Assembly (NCBI GenBank): GCA_022828595.1
Contig: JAKGHH010000003.1
Location: 52,565,759 to 52,629,758, forward strand
Source of the DNA: Nelumbo lutea
Lineage: Eukaryota; Streptophyta; Magnoliopsida; Proteales; Nelumbonaceae
Reading direction: 5' to 3'
DNA: 64,000 nucleotides
Shown here: positions 62,981 through 64,000 of the stretch, piece by piece
Layout: the number at the start of each line of letters is the position of its first letter
Position numbering within the stretch: position 1 is the stretch's first letter
Made by a program: the position numbers and the translations under genes
The notes under the pieces: generated by a model
What the model saw: only the letters and a program-made list of their open reading frames with translations
Database searches by the model: none
What the model was told of the DNA's origin: nothing

Positions 62981-63673
62981 GTGCCATGCCCCTCAAGGCC
63001 AGCCCAAACAAGTCCATGTTAGGGTCTTAAATTCTTAGTTTCCACACAAAAAATAATGATTTATGGTTCTAATTGCTTTTAAGAAGATATTTTATTAGGA
63101 TGAATGAATGGGCAACATGTTACAGGCCTGGGCATAGGATCTCGTCACAGGTCGCTCCACAGGGAGAACCTCTAGCTACCCCTTGCCCCTCCCTTTGCGT
63201 GTAGACCCTATCGTGGCGACCTAAGGGGTGATTTGTCCAAGAGATCACCCTAACTCTCCTCAACTCTTCTCTTGACTGAAATTCTTGGATGCCTTTATTC
63301 AATAATAGTGGCTCCTTAAATAGGAGATTACAAGAGTCCTGCTCTTAGGGAGATTCCTTGATGAATAGGGAGACCTCCAAGTCTATCTTGATAAGATAAG
63401 ATAAGTCTCTCTTAATCCTAATCTAATAAGATAAGATAATCTCTCTTAATCCTAATCTAATAAGATAAGATAATCTAATCTACTAACTTAATAAGATAAG
63501 AATAACAAGATAGTCTAATCTAATCTGCTGAATGGATAAGACTGTTGCTACCGAATTGGATAGGATGAGAACACCGGATCATTGCTGCTGCTCCCAATAC
63601 ACGTCCACATCACAACATTACCAAATAGGGGGTTCTCGAAGCTCCGGTGGGCTTGCCTTGAGGGGCATGGCAC
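62981..63673. repeat. Foldback element split by a solo LTR
   Basis: 26-bp arms at 62981-63006 (GTGCCATGCCCCTCAAGGCC...) and 63648-63673 are reverse complements with one mismatch. The solo LTR at 63118-63612 lies between them with its own target duplication, so it inserted into the loop. Without it the loop would be about 140 bp. Confidence 0.7.
63118..63612 (-). repeat. Solo LTR (495 bp) with perfect 5-bp target duplication
   Basis: CAACA is repeated at 63113-63117 and 63613-63617. Ends are TGTTACAGG...CACATCA. On the minus strand it reads TGATGTGGACGTGTATTGGG and carries a TATA-like CTATTTAAGG (about 63321), which gives the orientation. It contains a tandem duplication of about 35-40 bp (CTCTCTTAATCCTAATCTAA) at 63402-63475. 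Confidence 0.85.
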
Positions 63674-64000
63674 AAAGGTGGCTTGTAGAATTAGGAATGT
63701 AATGTCACATTAGCTACTTGATGCAATTGAGAAAAAAAAAAGAGATTGTGGGTTTTATATGCTTGAAAATGTTTTATATGTTTGATTTCATTTTTAAATT
63801 CTCATTTGAATATGCTTTACATATTATGTTTATGTATTTTAATTTTATATAATAGGTTTTTTAAAACATTTATTTTAAAATTTAAGTTTTTATTTTTATT
63901 ATCATAATGTTTTATAATTTTTTGAATTTTTTGCATTTTTTTTGAATTTTTTGGCATTATTTTTTAATTTTTTAATTTTTTAGCTTTTTTTTTAATTGTG
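63674..64000. other. AT-rich intronic DNA, nothing recognised
   Basis: Strong T-rich simple sequence (TTTTTTGAATTTTTT-like) from about 63830 to the end. No coding exon. Confidence 0.5.

Overview
This is a plant nuclear genomic window, probably from a seed plant with large TE-filled introns. It holds one recognisable host gene and a dense layer of transposable elements. The gene encodes the plastid-type phosphoribosylaminoimidazole (AIR) carboxylase of purine biosynthesis, with a PurK-like ATP-grasp region that in plants is followed by a PurE region. I can place nine coding exons on the + strand between 22186 and 57565. Together they give 402 codons in one open frame, and every intron has GT-AG ends. 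The C-terminal PurE part is not seen and must lie beyond 64000. The species cannot be fixed from the sequence.

Layout. 1-7383: the 5' part of a decayed Ty3/Gypsy element on the minus strand (gag, protease, reverse transcriptase, two RNase H-like regions, integrase), probably Tat lineage; its left end is outside the window. 7384-17863: non-coding DNA with a MULE-type MITE that has a perfect 9-bp target duplication (8132-9361) and a nested MITE, a hAT-like MITE, remnants of a + strand Gypsy element (about 10500-14480), a probable Copia LTR remnant, a 35-bp minisatellite and a duplicated segment. 17864-20955: a 5'-truncated L1-type LINE between 35-bp target duplications. 20956-22185: the 5' flank of the gene, with a foldback repeat.

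22186-57565: the carboxylase gene. Intron 3 (15.4 kb) holds a solo LTR, a minus-strand LINE, an RTE-type LINE tail, two L1 ORF1 fragments, and an L1 region invaded both by a complete Copia element (29244-34747) and by another LINE 3' end. Intron 5 (16.5 kb) holds a LINE tail, a full-length 9.45-kb Copia element in antisense (41800-51249) with a perfect 5-bp target duplication, another LINE tail, a related solo LTR and a hAT-like MITE. 57566-64000 is apparently the next intron, with LINE fragments, a palindromic MITE and a solo LTR inserted into a foldback element.

No CRISPR array, tRNA, rRNA or bacterial-type system was seen. The main interest is how an essential gene keeps a clean exon structure with more than 30 kb of nested, mostly dead retroelements in two of its introns. 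I did not find a clearly new biological system.
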